Source: Owenia fusiformis
Taxonomy: Eukaryota; Annelida; Polychaeta; Sabellida; Oweniidae
Reading direction: 5' to 3'
DNA: 16,597 bases
Assembly (NCBI GenBank): GCA_903813345.2
Contig: CAIIXF020000003.1
Span: 8,362,815 to 8,379,411 of the forward strand
Shown here one piece after another: positions 1 to 7,780 of the stretch; the stretch's first letter is position 1; each line of letters opens with the position of its first letter. The notes below the pieces were generated by a model, which saw nothing but the letters and a program-made list of their open reading frames with translations, made no database searches and was not told the DNA's origin. The translations under genes and the position numbers were made by a program.

Positions 1-1
1 A

Positions 2-265
2 CAAGGAGGGGACAGTGGTTCTGTTATATGCTACAAGGATGAAAATAAGCATTTCGCCATTGGGATGATCCATTGTATAGGCGAAGATGATGATGGTAAA
101 TTCGCCTGTGCCTTCCCACTTCACAAAGCCTTGAAAGAGTTGAAAAGAAGACAGCCCGGTGTCATGGGAAATGCGAAATTCGAACCAAAAAGTAACATGT
201 GTTTCACATGTCTTGGTACAATCTGCAAAGAGAATCCGTCTGCCATTCCTATAGACTTTAATTAA
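2..265 (+). CDS. Trypsin-like (PA clan) protein, C-terminal exon, partial
   Basis: The window opens inside an exon read in frame from base 2 and ending at TAA 263-265, giving 87 residues. It contains a GDSG motif (bases 8-19), the nucleophile-serine signature of the chymotrypsin fold, followed by the hydrophobic strand SVICY, then HFAIGMIHCIG and CAFPLHKALKEL. That order (active serine, glycine-rich strand, late helix) matches the last third of S1-like domains. The tail is Cys-containing (MCFTCLGTICKE) and not trypsin-like. The catalytic His and Asp and the N-terminus lie left of the window, so it is unknown whether the enzyme is active. A run such as GDSGS with AIGM is typical of the divergent trypsin-like proteins often expanded in marine invertebrates; that is family knowledge, not shown here. 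The first ATG in the frame (65) is internal and should not be taken as the start. Confidence 0.72.
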   Translation, partial: QGGDSGSVICYKDENKHFAIGMIHCIGEDDDGKFACAFPLHKALKELKRRQPGVMGNAKFEPKSNMCFTCLGTICKENPSAIPIDFN

Positions 266-1646
266 TTTTGTAGTGACTAAATTTCCATTTTGATCGGTAC
301 CCTATCCAATCAAGGAAGGAGTATTCTGAAAACTTGAAAGACGTTGACTGAACAACATAAAACGTACTTTCTGTACACGGCTAATTAAAATGCTTTGAAA
401 CAATCACTGATGAATAATTCCAATCATCCATTTTTCCTGTTTTTGAATGACAATTTCCTTATTCAACAGCTAGGTTTTAATTAGCTTAATGAGGATGCTT
501 TTGAGCAGATGTATATAGGAGTTGTTGCAGGAAAGAAATCACGTCCATGGACTCGAGCTAGGCACGAGGCAGGTGAAGCAATTACCCGAACTCCCCCATT
601 TAGCATAGAAATATATTTTTACTTGAACGCATTTTAAGTGTAACGCATAACATTTAACAAATTGAACACTTGTTGTTGGTGTTGCTCACCGTAAAGTTTA
701 AAAGGTGCGATCCTTGAAAAATGCTCGAGAATGAGGTCAGTTGAGACTTTAAGCAATGCATATATAAAATCAAAACGTAAACCTATACGCAAAAGTTGCG
801 CTATACAAATGCATGTAGTTTTCTCACTTAAACAACCGTTCAGTTACAGTGTTTAGCTAGTCAGTTGCATAGACTACACAGCATCGTGCAATATGCCATT
901 GATGGTTATATATTTTTATTTATCTAAATTAATAACAGTCTGGATATATAGCTAGTTTTCTATGATACATATTTTAAACAAGCTCGTTTTGTAAGAAATT
1001 TGGAGCTAAAGCATGTATGACATACATCATTTTCTTCAGAAGGCATTATAGTGTGCATCGAAGTCAAAATTGCCAGCATAGTATTCAATAGACATGAGTA
1101 TTATGGTTCCCGTTGCCACCAACAGAATATTGCAATTCTCCCGTTCTAAACACAGCCCAGAAGCTGGTCGGGTATTTGAAGTAGACTAAGTAGTACTTGT
1201 TTTGTATGCGCGCTATATACATTACTGTATTGATTCATTGGCTTTGCGTTCACGGTTGCGTTGTGAAAAATATCGCTAGCTTAAAGTCTCAATTTTGTAA
1301 ATTAAAGACGTCAGCCTGCTTATGTAGCAATAGCACTAGTACTGAACTCCCCTTACTTTGGTAACAAAATGTCAGAAGGTACGATTTTTCATTTTTCTTA
1401 TTCCACGACTTATAGGCAGAGTTCCCACGCCTTTTTTAACACAAATGTGTGTCGGTATTATAAGTTTAAGAAAATATACACGTTTGCGAACAAATAGTTC
1501 AGAAGGCGAGAGAATCATCGATATACAACTTAACTATGTATTGTATTGCATTTTGTTTATCACCAATGAAGGTGAGCTTTACCTCTAAGGTTTACTGTAT
1601 CTCGTATGTACGGTCGTAATTTACACAAGTAATCTTGAAAGACAGA
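266..1646. other. Gene-free stretch after the protease-like gene
   Basis: This is AT-rich sequence with no recognisable coding exon, RNA gene or transposon end. The first part should be the 3' UTR of the upstream gene; an ATTAAA variant polyadenylation signal lies at 384-389. A 76-codon open frame at 1358-1588 has no recognisable domain and reads like chance. Confidence 0.5.
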
Positions 1647-1681
1647 CCCAGAAATCCCCCCCCCCTTGAAGGATTCCTGGG
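1647..1681. repeat. Poly-C tract inside an imperfect hairpin
   Basis: CCCAGAAATCC (1647-1657) pairs with GGATTCCTGGG (1671-1681) with one mismatch, and the loop is mostly an uninterrupted run of C. No flanking coding sequence explains it. Confidence 0.5.
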
Positions 1682-1868
1682 TTCTTCTATGTGCATCCAT
1701 ACATAGCCATACAAGTACATATGACAGCCTTATTTATGAGTCGCGAACCACTCAGTCAAACATCCTGATGTACGCAACAACCAAAGTGCAGATCTTAACC
1801 GTTTTTGAAGTCTCGTTCACGTATACAAAGTGGGTTAATAGGGAGTTTAAGTTTTTACGTTTTTTTAC

Positions 1869-2276
1869 GTTTTTAAGAGAACTTGTACGTGAGCGTGTAA
1901 TATTTCTACCCCCGGGATCACTGTTCTGCTCTCAATTCCCTTTTCCAGGGACCAAATTACAATTATTTCCCATATACCTTATACTCAATCGGCGAGATAA
2001 ATAGTACAAATGAGAGAACTAATCCACAGAAGACCATAATTCTACACGTTCACGACCAACATTTTCAAATAATGAATTAAATGTTTTTAAGACAATTTGT
2101 ACCTGAGGATGTAATATTTCGACCCCCGGGGACTAAATTCCCGCTCTCAATTCACTTTTCCAGGGACCATATTACAATTATTATCACCTTTATGCTCAAT
2201 CGGCCAAGAAAACAGTACAAATGGGAGAAATAATCCACAGAGGACCATAATTCTATACCTTCACGTACAAGTTATT
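1869..2276. repeat. Two-copy tandem duplication, period 214 bp
   Basis: A block of about 200 bp starting GTTTTTAAGA at 1869 is repeated from 2083. Shared landmarks in the same order are TGTAATATTTC, ACCCCCGGG, CTCAATTC, TTTTCCAGGGACCA, ACAATTATT, CTCAATCGGC, ACAGTACAAATG versus ATAGTACAAATG, and ATCCACAGA.GACCATAATTCTA. The copies differ by scattered substitutions and small gaps, so the duplication is old. No terminal inverted repeats or coding potential were seen. It could be two units of a larger dispersed repeat. Confidence 0.85.
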
Positions 2277-2485
2277 TTAAAAATCGTGTATCTTTACCCT
2301 ATTATATCGATAATTCTATCGTCTTCTTAACTCTTTGTTCGCAAGCATTTAAATTCTTTTACATGATAATTCTGACTACAACTGGAAATAAGGAAAAGAC
2401 AAAAATCGTTACTTCGGGGTTCCGGCATTTTGTTACCGAAACTGAGAGGCTTTAAGAGCGCAGTATCAGTGAATGGTGTAGTATA

Positions 2486-3164
2486 CACAGGTAGATTACA
2501 TCGGACCCCGTACAAGCCCGTACGGAGCTCGTTGTGTCAACGGACCCTGTACAACCTCGTACGGGCCTCGTTACAAGTCTCGTAATTGGTTGTAATGTTC
2601 GAGCCTCGTGAGAGCTTGTGATTATAAGGCCCGTAATAGCTCGTAATTTTCGACCCTCGTAATTGACCGTACGGTGCCCGTAACGAGCCCCGTAATAAAT
2701 CGTAATTTTCGATCCCCGTACTTGCTCGTACCGTGCCTGTTACGAGGCCCGTAATACCTCGTAATTTTCGAGCCTTGTACTTGCCTGTGCGATGCCCGTA
2801 ACAAGGCCCGTAATGGCTAGTCAATTTTCGAGCACTGTACTTGCCCGTACATTGTCATGATTAAACATACACAGCATGTTCTGGATAGATACGTGAATCA
2901 TGTAGCATGACAGCAATTAATTTTTTGTTCGGAGTTTGATAACGGGCCTCGTAAGAGCTCGTACGGGCCTCAAAATTACGAGCCTCGTACATGCTTGAAC
3001 GGGGCTCGAAAACGACAATTACGAGCATCGTACGAGCTCGTACGGGCCTCAAAGACGAGCTTCGTACGAGCCCGTACGAGGATGGTGCTCCTTTTTGCCC
3101 GTAATGACTCGTAATTCTCGAGGCTCGTACGAGCTCGTACGGGGCCCGATGTAACTTGCCTGTG
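2486..3164. mobile_element. Foldback-type non-autonomous DNA transposon with 7-bp target duplication
   Basis: The element starts CACAGGTAGATTACATCGGA at 2486 and ends with the inverse of CACAGGCAAGTTACATCGGG at 3164. The first 28 bases of the two ends match at 24 positions, and all four differences are transitions. It is flanked by identical 7-mers, TAGTATA at 2479-2485 and TAGTATA at 3165-3171, read here as the target-site duplication. Inside, the ends run into CGTA/TACG-rich subrepeats: cgtaattttcga orientation on the left, tacgag/ctcgaaaa on the right. The arms are therefore inverted copies around an AT-rich centre near 2860-2940. No transposase is encoded. A 7-bp duplication with long subrepeated arms recalls Galileo-type foldback elements (P superfamily). 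hAT is an alternative if the true duplication is 8 bp. The superfamily is not settled. Confidence 0.85.
2591..2819. repeat. 59-bp minisatellite in the left arm of the foldback element
   Basis: The anchor CGTAATTTTCGA recurs at 2642, 2701 and 2760, and once more, degraded by one inserted base, near 2820. This gives units of 59, 59 and about 60 bp. A shorter fourth copy precedes 2642. Each unit is itself made of roughly 10-16-bp steps carrying CGTA. Open frames on either strand here (for example 2537-2824 minus) translate the repeat and are not genes. Confidence 0.85.
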
Positions 3165-3175
3165 TAGTATAGATC

Positions 3176-3632
3176 GCCAAATATTATTTAGCGTTTGATG
3201 TAAATAACTTGGTTATTGTTATAGATGTGCCCAAACTTATCTTGTATATCTTGCTGTTTGATTAGCTGGTGGAGGGTGGTCATTTTGTTATGACATTTAT
3301 GCTACATATGAATTAGTTATTCACATTATTTAACAGTTAAGTCATATCTGTCAGATCTACATGCAGGGTGGTCAAAAATGTCATCATTTATTTGTCATTT
3401 TTGAAAATTAAAATATCAGAGAATAATTACCAAAATTGACAAAAATATGAGGAAAATGCAGGGTTGCTGTTTTTTGACACCCCACTGTTTAACATTTTAC
3501 GTGACTGTGTATATTTGAGAAAACTCTGCATCGTAACTGCCTGCCCAAATCTGTGAATGGTCAGGTCATAGCCCTATATTTTATATTAATTTGTATTACT
3601 ATTTAGAATCTAATGTGCTTTGTATTTTATCG
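3176..3632. repeat. Unknown dispersed repeat, copy A
   Basis: This is the most complete of three same-orientation copies. Landmarks are ATATTATTTAGCG at 3181, TGCCCAAACT, the GCTGGTGGAGGGTGGTCATT core, ACATATGAATTAGTTATTCACA, CTACATGCAGGGTGGTCA, and GATATGAGG-like AAATATGAGGAAAATG. Copy B begins 457 bp after A, so A and B are tandem neighbours. No protein motif was recognised. A could be part of a larger non-autonomous element. Confidence 0.8.
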
Positions 3633-3925
3633 TTGACATATTATCTAGCGTTTTATGTTAACAACTTGGTTAATGTTTTAGGTGTGCCCAAACTAATCTA
3701 GTATATCTTGCTGTTTGATTAACTGGTGGAGGGTGGTCATTTTGTTATGACATTTATGCTACATATGAATTAGTTATTCACAATTTTTTACTGTTAAGTC
3801 ATATAATTCAGGTCTACATGCAGGGTGGTCAAAAAACGTCCTCCTTTATTTGTTATTTTTGGAAATTAAAATGTCGGGGAGTAATTACCAAAATTGACAA
3901 AGATATGAGGAAAGTGTAGGGAATT
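3633..3925. repeat. Unknown dispersed repeat, copy B
   Basis: It is collinear with copy A for about 290 bp, from TTGACATATTATCTAGCG to AGATATGAGGAAAGTG, with substitutions and small gaps. After about 3922 it diverges from A and runs to the mariner insertion at 3981. Confidence 0.8.
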
Positions 3926-3980
3926 GGTCTGCCATTTCAAAATTTCTCAACCATTTGAATTGAAATTTTCAGCAGGTGTA

Positions 3981-5038
3981 CAGGGTGATCAATATATAAG
4001 GTAAAAGTATCTGGCATTTCTTCAGATTTTACCCAATCCTCATCAAATTTGCACAGAATAAAGTTCAAACATTATTGAATTGATATATTAAGTTACAGAT
4101 CAAAGTGATGTGATTGGTTGAAGTTATAGTTGCCATAGCAACAGAAAGCATGAAGACCCGGGGCAACTATCAAAAACTAAATTTTCAGTCGAAACACTTT
4201 TGATAATATATTTCAAATTACAATTAAAATGGCATATCATTATCATATTCTTATTTCATACTTCATATCTGCTACTTAATGTCCTTTGTTTTTAACAAAC
4301 AGTTCATATCTTCTACTCCAGTCTTTGAACACCTTTTTAACCCATTTTCCCATAGCCTGCAAATTTTCAAGACAGCTGGCTTCAAGTCATCCCATGAGAA
4401 ACTCTCTCAACTCCCTCTTCAGCTCACCATGACGGTAAAATCATAAGGGGACAAGTCAGGAGAGTATAGTACTTGACCTAAAAGTGGGAAACCCAGTGCT
4501 TTAATGGTTTGTACCGTGAGAATAGCATTGTGAGATGGAGCATTATCCCAGTGCAACGTGAGACGTTTTGCAGGCCTCTTAGTCTTAGCTTCTTCCTCTT
4601 TCCTCTCTTCAAATCTCTTCTGTGGGTATTGTTTTTCATCATTGACATGTGTCATAGACTTTCTATGACCACACCAGTTTTCATTATATATTGATTTTTT
4701 CTGTGACATCAAACATCCAATTTGCAAGAAAATATGTAATAATGTAAACAAAGTATTAAAAAAATTGATGCTGGCGCCCACGTTTATTTCTTTTCAGTTT
4801 GAAAAAGATGTACTTTTTATCATTTTTTTGTTCAAATTGGACGCAATGAAATTGCCCCGGGTACCCCCGACTCCAGTTGCCATAGTAACTATAACATTAA
4901 CCAATCAAACGGCAGACGTTATATTTTTATATGTTTTAATTTAGAAATGTACAAGGTATATTCTGACCAAATTTCAGGATGTTTGGACCAATATTTACAG
5001 AATGCCAGATACTTTTACCTTATTTATTGATCACCCTG
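3981..5038 (-). mobile_element. Internally deleted mariner (DD34D) element with TA duplications
   Basis: Both ends read CAGGGTGATCAATA..ATAAGG inward: the outer 38 bp of left (3981-4018) and right (5001-5038) ends match with one difference. TA flanks both sides (3979-3980 and 5039-5040), the standard Tc1/mariner target. Weaker inverted similarity continues to about 190 bp per end, including GATTGGTT, GTTATAGTTgCcATaGCAAC and CCCGGGGCAA blocks. The 1058-bp length is below the usual size of about 1.3 kb. The minus strand holds only the central and C-terminal parts of a transposase (see the separate entry). The near-identity of the tips beside a broken gene suggests the element may have been mobilised in trans. 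Confidence 0.9.
4276..4590 (-). pseudogene. Mariner transposase remnant
   Basis: On the minus strand the frame ending at 4419 contains LHWDNAPSHNA and then LYSPDLSPYDF. The two aspartates (of WDN, and the last D of SPYDF) are separated by 34 residues, the DD34D spacing of mariner transposases. After an in-frame stop, another frame continues through LKREL-like sequence, an in-frame TGA, and GKWVKKVFKDWSRRYELF, ending at TAA 4276-4278. This resembles the W-rich mariner C-terminus. The first catalytic Asp region and the N-terminal helix-turn-helix DNA-binding domain are absent, replaced by a Lys/Glu-rich stretch of no clear origin (about 4590-4781). The gene is dead by truncation and stops. Confidence 0.88.
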
Positions 5039-5040
5039 TA

Positions 5041-5320
5041 CATTGCATAATTCTGAATTGACAGACAATGTTTCGTATACATATCACTTCTACAATTTAT
5101 TTTATTGTAATTATAAAAAAAAGTAAAAGTGGTCCGCGGGTCAGCAAATTTTTACTGTTAATCTGAAAATTTCCTGCCAAACATATTCATCTTGCTTAGA
5201 TGGTTGCTTCAAACTACTCGAACTAGAGGCAGAACAGTACTCTTGAAATTATTTATTCAGAAGTATTCTTAATTGCTGAGAGGATCATTTCATTTATAAT
5301 TGTTTTCATTCGCCTGGAGG
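5041..5320. other. Unassigned sequence between two mariner relics
   Basis: No coding or transposon end was recognised. By position it could hold the rest of repeat copy B or the lost left end of the second mariner, but no convincing match to either was found. Confidence 0.4.
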
Positions 5321-5610
5321 CAAATGCGTTGTTGACAAACCTAGTCCATAAAGACGTGTTCCAAACCTCCATTTGGTATCCCTTGAAATTTTGGTCAAGC
5401 CATTGAAATCAGTCCCCTATCGGAATCAAACATATGACCTCTCATGTGATGCTTTAGCACCCCAAATGTAGTGAAGCCCAATGGTGCTTCATCTGGTGAA
5501 TATTGTATGGTGGATATGGGCCTATAACAACTTGTGTCAACCCTAATTCTTCAAGAGTAGTATGGGCAGTTTGTGGAGTGGGAAGGAGCATAGCCATAAT
5601 GGAGGATAAC
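5321..5610 (-). pseudogene. Mariner transposase fragments, frameshifted
   Basis: Minus-strand frames contain QTAHTTLEELGLTQV and then GPYPPYN, resembling the region around the second and third catalytic aspartates (the HTA.TLE..G and P.PPYSPD blocks). The catalytic DN and SPD residues are lost. Further on, in another frame, WLDQNFKGYQMEVW resembles the mariner C-terminal WLdQ..k.fy..g...L..RW block. Several frame changes and stops intervene. Assignment rests on motif order and the adjacent mariner terminus. Confidence 0.6.
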
Positions 5611-6003
5611 TCCCCGATATATTGAGTCATGATTGTGACTTTGAGAGTCTGACGAATGATGAGAAAATAGAGCAAAGTACACCCGTATATCATATTAGAA
5701 GTATTAGAAGTATTTGAAAATATAAAAATCACAGAAATATCATAATAATATGTCCACCAAATTATTAATTAACCATACTTTTGGATCAAGCAAAATTTGA
5801 ATTCATTTTTATTTTACTTGACCCGCTACGCCATTTGTCATGTTGCAATAGTAACAATAATTATCCATTGTGACATCAGATGACAATGAGACTGTTTTAT
5901 CCAACCCAAAATCACAATCCCCATTTACCTTGAAAATTTCAAGTAAATTGGTTGAAAAATAATGAAATGACAGATAAATTCCCAGAACTTAGTGATCACC
6001 CTG
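5321..6003 (-). mobile_element. Decayed second mariner element (right end intact)
   Basis: The right end at 5992-6003 reads, inward on the minus strand, CAGGGTGATCA, the same tip as the element at 3981-5038, and is flanked by TA (6004-6005). About 150 bp inside it, TTGCAATAGTAACAATAATTA resembles the TTGCCATAGTAACTATAACA block of the first element. Transposase fragments follow on the minus strand. Immediately right of the TA, repeat copy C begins with the same bases that join copies A and B (TATTT.AT.GTTGACATATT), so this element inserted into that repeat family. The left end was not found, and the left limit given is only the edge of recognisable transposase similarity. Confidence 0.7.
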
Positions 6004-6005
6004 TA

Positions 6006-6196
6006 TTTCATAGTTGACATATTATCTAGCGTTTGATGTTAACATCTGGGTTTTGTTATAGATGTGCCCAAACTAGTCTAGTATATATTGCTGTTCGATT
6101 AGCTGGTGGAGGGTGGTCATTTTGTTATGAAATTTATGTTACATATGAATTAGTTATTCACATGTTTTAGCATGACTCTATATATTTGAGGAAACT
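6006..6196. repeat. Unknown dispersed repeat, copy C (internally deleted)
   Basis: It matches copies A and B from GTTGACATATTATCTAGCG through the AGCTGGTGGAGGGTGGTCATT core to ACATATGAATTAGTTATTCACA. It then jumps directly to the distal part of copy A (GTGACTGTGTATATTTGAGAAAACT in A against ATGACTCTATATATTTGAGGAAACT here). About 165 bp present in A is missing. The LINE fragment starts right after. Confidence 0.75.
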
Positions 6197-6200
6197 AAAT

Positions 6201-6729
6201 AACACCATCAATATAGAACTTGTCAAAGCCAATGAATGGTTCATATGCAACAAATTTGCCCTAAATGCATCAAAAACTAATTATATTATATAAAAAACAT
6301 AAAATAAAATGATATATTACAAAAAAAAATAACTTAAATATGAATCACACTTTTTTAGAGAGAACCAATTTATCTTGGTAGCTGCATATAAAACTTATAT
6401 CCAAAAGCCTTAAAACAATATATTACTCATTAATATTCTCGCACTTAAACTATAACATCCTAATTTGGGGAAGTGTTAATCATACTTTATTGAAATTACA
6501 CAGCCTGCAAAAACAATTTGTAAGATTGTACGATTTAGATTGCCAGATTCGTGACCATACACATTCTTTTTTCAAAAAAAGCTGGTTCAGATTGTAGGTT
6601 TTAATATTGCTACATATGTATTCAAATGCATTAAAGATGTTAACAACATATGCCCAGTAATTCAGATCCTACTTCACTCTTAATTCTGCTGATGTGCATA
6701 CTCATCAAACCAGACAAATATATTCGTAA
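6201..6729 (+). pseudogene. LINE reverse transcriptase C-terminal remnant
   Basis: The frame at 6201 reads NTINIELVKANEWF, then NKFALNASKTNYI, and stops. This is the N.EL..v..Wf..NKl.LN..KTny motif block that follows the YADD catalytic site in CR1/Jockey-type reverse transcriptases. A second frame from about 6409 reads YYSLIFSHLNYNILIWGS and LHSLQKQFVRL, the conserved thumb-like Y.sli.SHL.Y....WGs...l..L..lQkk..R. A third reads YVFKCIKDVNNICP, then NSADVHTHQTRQIYS in yet another frame, matching the extreme C-terminus (NTRQ-type motif). At least three frame changes plus stops make it non-functional. The catalytic core and endonuclease domain are missing because of 5' truncation. Confidence 0.85.
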
Positions 6730-6730
6730 T

Positions 6731-7643
6731 TAGGAGGCCCTCGAGAAAGGGCCTACTATAGCTTTTGTAACTTTTCTTTCTTTCTTTATTCTTTATTGAT
6801 TATTCTTTCAAAGCATTGTTCCTCCTAGAAACCTTGGTTAGAATGGAGGGAAAATATGTTTTATCTAGGTCAAGGTAAAAGGTCAAACTCTAGGTCAAAT
6901 CTTTTTTTCAAGTTTCTCAAGTTTGTCCTTATACTTCATTATGTCTTGCGATGAAACCAGATTTTAGTATTCTCTACAAATTGTTCACTATATGTCAGCA
7001 TTAAATGTGTACTGCCTTTGAGATTTTTGACGTAAAAAACGGTCAAAAAAGGTCATTTTTCATCTTGGTTCAATCTGACAATTTTTTTTTAAAAAATCAT
7101 CTACAAATTGTCAGGAGTTCAAAGGTTCAAATCTGACCTTACTTTTGACCTTTGACTTTTATTTGACATTCTGTAACCTTCGAAAGTTCAGAAAAGTTGA
7201 TTTTCAAATTGAGTTTTTGGATTCAAATTTAGGGCAGTCTAATTAAAAAAGACCTAATGAGGTCTAAAATAGTAAAATTTTTCAAAGGTCAAGGTCATCA
7301 GATTGGGTCACAAACTGTACTATCTAAGTTTTGCAAAGTTCGAGACTTCAAATCAATATTTTTGCTTGAAAGTCAGTATATATATATTTCTCTAAGGGTT
7401 TTACACATATTAGCAATTGACGATTTATTAAAATTTTGTCTCATTTTTGAGATATAAGAGCTCCAACCTGAAAAGGTCAATTTTTGAAATTTTTTTAGGT
7501 CAAATTTGAACTTGCTTCAAATTGACCCAACTATTTTTTCAAAACCATCTACAAGTTCTCTGGAGTTTACTTCTGACCCCAGATTAGACATATGGCCTTA
7601 AGTTGACCTTAATTCATATCGACCAAAATGCCACAAGGGCCTC
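6731..7643. mobile_element. Element bounded by GGAGGCCCT inverted ends, rich in AGGTCA half-sites
   Basis: It interrupts the LINE between its protein C-terminus and its 3' tail. The outer bases are GGAGGCCCTCGAGAA on the left and, inverted from the right, GGAGGCCCTTGTGG; only about 9-10 bp are shared. The left end can itself fold (AGGCCCT...AGGGCCT, 6733-6752). No target duplication was recognised, so the class is open. The interior repeatedly carries AGGTCA or TGACCT/TGACCC in both orientations, for example at 6867, 6892, 7050 and 7286-7297. It has no plausible gene; the 66-codon frame at 7257-7457 covers these motifs and has no domain. The exact ends are inferred. Confidence 0.55.
7286..7297 (+). 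promoter_or_regulatory. Tandem AGGTCA-AGGTCA nuclear-receptor-like site
   Basis: Two AGGTCA hexamers are directly abutted (DR0). The junction also makes TCAAGGTCA (7289-7297), the extended monomer site known for ERR and NR5A (SF-1/FTZ-F1) receptors. Only the match is seen; binding is not implied, and the site lies inside a repeat. Confidence 0.35.
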
Positions 7644-7780
7644 CGTCAGATTGCTTGCAATCTTAAAAGTATAGTTATTCTTTTGTTTAATATAAAGTGG
7701 ATCATATGCCCCTTGGGTTGTCTTCCACTGTTGTGATTATATTTGTATTATTTGGAATGAATAAAAAATAAATAAAAATT

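Larger units (their letters stand above)
6201..7780 (+). mobile_element. 5'-truncated CR1/Jockey-like LINE, interrupted by another element
   Basis: Reverse transcriptase C-terminal sequence begins abruptly at 6201, directly after repeat copy C. The body stops near 6729 where the 6731-7643 element intervenes. A 3'-UTR-like stretch (about 7644-7756) with an A-rich GAATGAATAAAAAATAAATAAA tail (7757-7780) follows. Abrupt 5' truncation and an A-rich tandem tail are standard for LINE insertion by target-primed reverse transcription. No clear target duplication was found. The clade call rests on the C-terminal protein pattern and is approximate. Confidence 0.7.

Noticed and set aside
2537-2824. Overlapping minus-strand open frames rich in Tyr, Gly, Arg and Ser repeats
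   Set aside because: They translate the CGTA minisatellite of the foldback element; the peptide repeats mirror the DNA period and there is no gene context.
2486-3164. CRISPR array for the regularly spaced CGTA repeats
   Set aside because: Units are degenerate and contiguous with no unique spacers, arms are inverted, and the genome is animal.
4419-4781. Treating the 120-codon minus frame as an intact gene
   Set aside because: Only its C-terminal 45 residues are mariner transposase; it lacks the DNA-binding domain and first catalytic Asp, and the rest of the C-terminus follows a stop.
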